A stretch of 14,856 bases of DNA, from contig CANESN010000009.1 in NCBI GenBank assembly GCA_947441105.1, forward strand, positions 1 through 14,856, in the 5' to 3' direction. The notes beneath the pieces were generated by a model that worked only from the letters and a program-made list of their open reading frames with translations, had not been told where the DNA came from and ran no database searches. The DNA is from Micrococcales bacterium. GTDB taxonomy: Bacteria > Actinomycetota > Actinomycetes > Actinomycetales > Microbacteriaceae. Below are positions 13,647-14,856 of this stretch, in pieces. Positions within the stretch are counted from its first letter, which is position 1, and each line of letters starts with the position of its first letter. Position numbers and translations under genes: made by a program.

Positions 13647-14856
13647 CTAGCTATTTTCGGACGGATCCAAACTCTCCGGGGCGCGGGTTGCGCTTGTTAC
13701 TCTGCGACGCTTTGGTTTCTGGGTAACCTTTGGCTCCGGTAGCGAATCCAAAACCGCATTCAGCATTTCAGTCTTACCTTCAGGCGCTTTGGATTCTTCG
13801 CTCTGGGCAGCCTGAGCGATCTGATTTACGACGTTTTTGAAGGCGTCTGCCTGCTCGGCAGTAACCACCTTTTTGACAACCTCAGTCTTTTCCTTGCCCT
13901 TTTGCTTACCTCTTTGCTTGGAATTTGACTGCTCTGGCATCTTGAATCTTGGTTCGCTGTGGATGACAACACCGCGGCCAGCGCAGCAATCACAGGTCTC
14001 GCCGAAGGTCTCCAAAAGGCCAACGCCGATCTTCTTGCGAGTCATCTGCACAAGGCCCAGCGAGGTAACCTCACCGACCTGGTTCTTGGTGCGGTCGCGG
14101 CTTAGGCATTCCAGCAGGCGACGGCGAACCATCTCTTGGTTTGACTCCTGGATCATGTCAATGAAGTCGACCACGATAATGCCACCGATATCGCGCAATC
14201 TGAGCTGACGAACCAGCTCCTCTGCGGCCTCGAGGTTGTTCTTGGTAACGGTCTCTTCCAGGTTTCCACCGGATCCAATGAACTTTCCAGTGTTCACATC
14301 GACCACGGTCATGGCCTCGGTGCGATCAATCACCAGGGATCCACCGGAAGGAAGGTAAACCTTGCGATCAAGCGCCTTTACGATCTGGTCACCGATGCGG
14401 TAGAAGTCAAAGATATCTTCCTGAGATGTGTATGCGCTTAGGCGCTCAACAAGCTCAGGGGCCACCGAAGCTAGGTACTCGCTAATGGTTGTGAATGCTG
14501 AGTCACCGGAGATGACCAATTTCTGGAAGTCCTCGTTGAATACATCGCGAATGATCTTGACCAAAAGGTCTGGCTCGCTGTGAAGTGGCATCGGCGCTTT
14601 ACCATTGGCCACCTTCTCGTTGATCGACTCCCACTGAGCCTTTAGCCGCTCAACATCGTGGATCAATTGCTCCTCGGAAGCGCCCTCAGCTGCAGTTCGA
14701 ACAATCACGCCGGCATCTTCTTCAAGTGCGTGCTTCAGAATCTGCTTTAGTCGCTGACGCTCACCCTCTGGAAGCTTGCGAGAGATACCTGACATGTTGC
14801 CGCCCGGCACATAAACCAAGAAGCGACCAGGTAGCGAGACCTGCGAGGTCAAACGA
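13647..14856 (-). CDS. rne: Ribonuclease E/G, C-terminal part (5' end beyond the window)
   Basis: RNase E/G makes endonucleolytic cuts in mRNA and in rRNA/tRNA precursors. The visible 402 residues begin just before the conserved VSLPGRFLVYVPGGNMSGISRKL segment, so the S1 domain lies outside the window; the in-frame TTG near the edge is not the start. The catalytic DNase I-like domain shows VVDVNTGKF and VVDFIDM, whose aspartates bind the catalytic magnesium, and KKIGVGLLETFGETCDCCAGRG holds the CxxC Zn-link for dimer pairing. A Lys/Arg- and Glu-rich low-complexity tail ends in SENS at TAG 13647-13649; actinobacterial RNase E carries such basic, disordered regions for RNA or partner binding. 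It precedes rplU as in other actinobacteria. Confidence 0.93.
   Translation of the reverse strand, partial: RLTSQVSLPGRFLVYVPGGNMSGISRKLPEGERQRLKQILKHALEEDAGVIVRTAAEGASEEQLIHDVERLKAQWESINEKVANGKAPMPLHSEPDLLVKIIRDVFNEDFQKLVISGDSAFTTISEYLASVAPELVERLSAYTSQEDIFDFYRIGDQIVKALDRKVYLPSGGSLVIDRTEAMTVVDVNTGKFIGSGGNLEETVTKNNLEAAEELVRQLRLRDIGGIIVVDFIDMIQESNQEMVRRRLLECLSRDRTKNQVGEVTSLGLVQMTRKKIGVGLLETFGETCDCCAGRGVVIHSEPRFKMPEQSNSKQRGKQKGKEKTEVVKKVVTAEQADAFKNVVNQIAQAAQSEESKAPEGKTEMLNAVLDSLPEPKVTQKPKRRRVTSATRAPESLDPSENS

Noticed and set aside
1..14856. Mobile elements, CRISPR, toxin-antitoxin or phage-defence genes
   Set aside because: No repeats, transposase, integrase or defence-type domains are visible; all genes fit chromosomal core or DNA repair roles.

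Overview
The window comes from an actinobacterial chromosome, most likely a small-genome Microbacteriaceae (Rhodoluna/Aquiluna, 'Luna'-type). The reasons are a base composition of roughly half GC, dense gene packing with many 1-4 bp overlaps, the actinobacterial gene order rne-rplU-rpmA-obg-proB-proA-nadD-rsfS, and a LexA box of the actinobacterial TCGAAC-N4-GTTCGA type. The taxonomic call is inference. I see no mobile element, CRISPR array, rRNA gene or prophage, and no gene-free stretch longer than about 200 bases.

Left part (1-2185), folate precursor genes. The last 27 codons of a probable Fur-family regulator enter from the left edge. Then come divergent genes for p-aminobenzoate synthesis: pabB (minus) and a PabC-like class IV aminotransferase (plus). 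Their translation starts lie about 30 bp apart and the 5' ends overlap, so both promoters must sit inside the neighbouring reading frame. A symmetric TAATCTA element lies exactly there.

Middle part (2238-6517), DNA damage response. An SRAP (YedK/HMCES-type) abasic-site crosslinking protein is followed by a strong promoter with a perfect LexA operator, and then by a two-gene operon: a DUF6504 protein and the error-prone polymerase DnaE2. The usual mutasome partners ImuA and ImuB are not between promoter and dnaE2. The PHP domain of this DnaE2 has lost its metal-binding signature. This is the most distinctive locus in the window.

Convergent to dnaE2 is a Bax-inhibitor-1/YccA family membrane protein (minus), whose stop codon overlaps that of dnaE2 by 4 bp.

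Right part (7362-14856), one long minus-strand superoperon. Its order in the direction of transcription is: rne/rng (5' end outside the window), a strong promoter and hairpin leader, rplU, rpmA, hairpin, obg, proB, proA, a 59-residue membrane protein, nadD, a 257-residue tail-anchored protein with duplicated LTRR(Q/E)LRELER motifs, rsfS, tRNA-Ala(GGC), and a rho-independent terminator. It couples ribosome synthesis and assembly (L21, L27, Obg, RsfS), RNA processing, proline synthesis, NAD synthesis and a tRNA in one transcription unit. Several starts were moved from the longest ORF to an internal codon with a ribosome-binding site or better family fit (pabB, pabC, DUF6504, the BI-1 protein, rplU).
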